NCBI GenBank assembly: GCA_935421135.1
Contig: OW285191.1
Span: 9,909,700-9,973,699 of the forward strand
DNA from: Bugulina stolonifera
Taxonomy: Eukaryota; Bryozoa; Gymnolaemata; Cheilostomatida; Bugulidae
Reading direction: 5' to 3'
Length of the DNA: 64,000 nucleotides
Position 1 is the stretch's first letter. Each line of letters starts with the position of its first letter. Below are positions 61,901 through 64,000 of this stretch, piece after piece. The position numbers were made by a program, and so were the translations under genes. Below the pieces are notes generated by a model, which saw only the letters and a list, made by a program, of their open reading frames with translations, was not told the DNA's origin and made no database searches.

Positions 61901-62136
61901 GCTGTGCCCTACAATGATTCTTCCCTTGTTCATAATACCCTGAACTTGTAACAGAGACGACTCATTGTGATTGTAGTAGATTCATATTGATTTATTTTAT
62001 TGCTATTATTGTATTATTATCGTTCTACTGACTACTGCATACATACACACATACATACATACATGCATACATACATACATAAATTATTTAAGGGTTGAAA
62101 TTTAATGAAGATCTATAATAGCAGCTCAATTGGAAT
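58958..62136. promoter_or_regulatory. Divergent intergenic region, DUT / gene C
   Basis: Homologous to 32281-33268 once the transposon at 59344-61741 is removed. A CATA microsatellite lies at about 62036-62081. No AGGTCA repeat and no other gene seen. Confidence 0.5.
59344..61741. mobile_element. Long-inverted-repeat DNA transposon, 8-bp target duplication (2398 bp)
   Basis: Starts GGGTGTAACTAAAACACC and ends with its exact inverse. The arms (about 59344-59780 and 61325-61741) remain inverted copies inward, for example AAATCTTTGGA..TTGTCTTTTCTT and the CTACTTCCTAGTGTGAAG block. Perfect ATATCGAA copies flank it (59336-59343 and 61742-61749), and unit 1 has the single-copy empty site near 32715-32725. 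The 1.5-kb interior has no recognisable transposase. An 8-bp duplication fits hAT, P or Merlin; the ends do not settle which. Confidence 0.92.
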
Positions 62137-64000
62137 ATGGAAGAAGGAAGCATTAAAAGTAAATACAGCGATTCACCATCTCAGGAGAGAGCGAAGCTTT
62201 CTACTATTCTTGGTTTGCCAGCAGGCTTTCCTGAAGAACACAAGAATGTTGTGAGGATATTTTTAAGCTCTACTTTTACTGGTAAGTTTGTTTGTTTACC
62301 ACGTGTAGTTGAGGGCCTATGCTATATAAACTAGCTTCATGCTTGACTCAATGTAACGGCTAAGTCATGAAATGGTCACCATAATGATAGGAAGTTGCAT
62401 TCTATTATTTAAGTACTTCGTTGCATAACTGATCAAGTAGGAACCTTGACACAGGTTATTTTTATAGATATGTCATTGGAAAGGAACACACTGATGGCTG
62501 AAGTGTTTCCAAGGCTGAAGAGTTACTGCCAACAGTCTTATAATCAACAGTTTCAGGTGTAAATATAACCTTCTACCTGAATGGCTTTTCAGTATTATAA
62601 TAACATAAATGATTTTTTAGTGGTTCAGTTTTGTATAAGCAAGTGGCATTTTATAAATTTGTCTTTAACCATCATGAATTTATCAGTGTAAGCTTAGGTT
62701 ATCATTGTTAGTTTATTACTAAGCAAGTAGCTTTTACCAGGATTTCAATATACATTTTACATTGACCAATTATAGAGTGAATGTGTTTTCCATCCACCGA
62801 TATCAAATATGGTACATTGCCTAGATTTAATTTCAATTGTTCTCAATGTGCATTTGTTTCTTGGCTTTTTCTTTGGCTTTTTAACTCAGGCGCTCATTTT
62901 CAGAAGTTTGAATAATATATTATGCTTATAACCTTTTACAATGCTACTGTTAGTAGTGAGACATGATCAGTTTGCCAGCATATCATGGGCTACAGCTTTC
63001 TCAACTTTCTATCCAAGACTTTCTCAACTGGGGCTAATATGGGGAATACCTAACAGTGATCTATCTCTGTATATACATGTATAACTTCACAATAAATATT
63101 ATCTCATTGTTTTCAAATAACAGGTAGTGGACATGAGATGGGGTGTCCAAGATCAGGCAAATGATGACCACTCCACATCTGAACTCTGTATGAGAGAAAT
63201 AATTAACTGTCAGAGAGAGTCGGCTGGTCCAAACTTTGTTGTTAGTTTTACTATATCCTTGTGCTTATAGATTGTGGAAAAACTCATGTTATCTTGTCAC
63301 TTAACATGTGCATGCTCTAGTGACCTCATGAATTCACTTGCATAAAGTATTTGCTACTGATAATTGATATTGCTGCATCTATAATTATACACTCTACATC
63401 TACACTGTAGTGGCAGGAGTCAGTTCAAAATTTAACCTTTCAAGCTCAATAAATACAATTACAGCTCTTATTGGGAAACCGTTACGGTACGAGATATCTG
63501 AAGAAGAGTATTAGTGTTGAACATTGGAATATTCTTACCTCCCACATACAAGATGGTAAAGTAAAGGAGTTATTGGACACTTGGTATAAAGAGGATACCA
63601 ACTCTATCCCTTCGCAGTACATACTTCAGTCTATCAGGTTAGTAGGCCTACAGTACGAAACCTCGTTTCTCATATCTACAAGTAATTGTGTAATTTACCT
63701 AATGAGGTAACCTTTTGGCAGTCGTGGCATGCTTTAAATTTGCTGTCTCACTCAGTTTCTAAGCAACCGCCTATTTCTTGGTCTGTCAAAATGGGTTGCC
63801 ACTTTCAAACGTTGCTAGGTTGTTTCTTGTGCTGATAATTTCCTCTCACAACATCTGCTAATTAAAAGTCATATCATAGAGAACCGTCACTTAAAGCTTT
63901 CTGACTGTAGCTCCGTGGAGAATGGTAAAGAGGTATGGAACAACAACTCTAAACTGATGTACGATGCTGTTAGTAAGGCTGCACTAGAAGCTAGAGCAGG
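62137..64000 (+). CDS. NWD1-like: NACHT-WD40 protein (NWD1-like), gene C, 3' partial
   Basis: The first five exons of a third paralogue: 62137-62281, 62468-62556, 63124-63240, 63465-63637 and 63911 to beyond the window. Phases match gene B exactly. The ATG at 62137 starts a short leader (about 30 residues) without the long acidic run of gene B, then the shared PEEHKNVVRIFLSSTFT, VVDMRWGVQDQA and LLGNRYGTRYL motifs. Intron 3's donor is GTTAGT. The NACHT and propeller regions lie outside the window, so intactness is unknown. Confidence 0.85.

Overview
This is an AT-rich eukaryotic (metazoan) window. Its genes are split into many small exons by short GT-AG introns, and the introns are crowded with transposon debris. 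No bacterial-style operon is present. The protein families (a NACHT-WD40 protein of the NWD1/NWD2 type and a cellular dUTPase) and the compact, AT-rich introns fit an early-branching invertebrate such as a demosponge. That placement is inference, not something the sequence proves.

The window is a tandem array. The repeating unit is a long plus-strand NACHT-WD40 gene followed by a three-exon minus-strand dUTPase gene (DUT). Unit 1 has NWD gene A (1-27931, its 5' end outside the window) and a broken DUT copy (30658-32051). Unit 2 has NWD gene B (33269-55203, complete, 40 exons, about 2006 residues) and an intact DUT (56936-58709). Unit 3 begins with NWD gene C (62137 to the window end, exons 1-5 only). 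Each DUT is tail-to-tail with the NWD gene before it and head-to-head with the NWD gene after it, so DUT and the next NWD gene share a divergent promoter region.

The complete protein (gene B) has these parts in order: an acidic leader; the N-terminal module shared by NWD1 and TEP1 (FLSSTF, VVDMRWG, NRYGTRY motifs); a NACHT ATPase (Walker A GHSGCGKTS, Walker B LVIVLDSIDQL); a winged-helix/helical arm; a divergent WD40 propeller; a proline-rich stretch; and a C-terminal CSIL. CSIL is a CaaX prenylation box of the geranylgeranyl type, so this may be a membrane-anchored NLR-like protein. All exon phases agree between genes A and B, so both look functional.

Gene A's introns carry many insertions that gene B's lack: a solo LTR-like element, two short hAT-like elements, a tRNA-derived SINE with 18-bp target duplications, a protein-primed DNA polymerase fragment, a 1.7-kb foldback element, and a 58-bp satellite of 35 units that copies an exon end plus its splice donor. 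The paralogous intron in the other unit often gives the empty site. A mariner remnant and a tRNA-like SINE occur in both units and so predate the duplication. A 2.4-kb long-inverted-repeat element with an 8-bp target duplication sits in the DUT/gene C promoter region.
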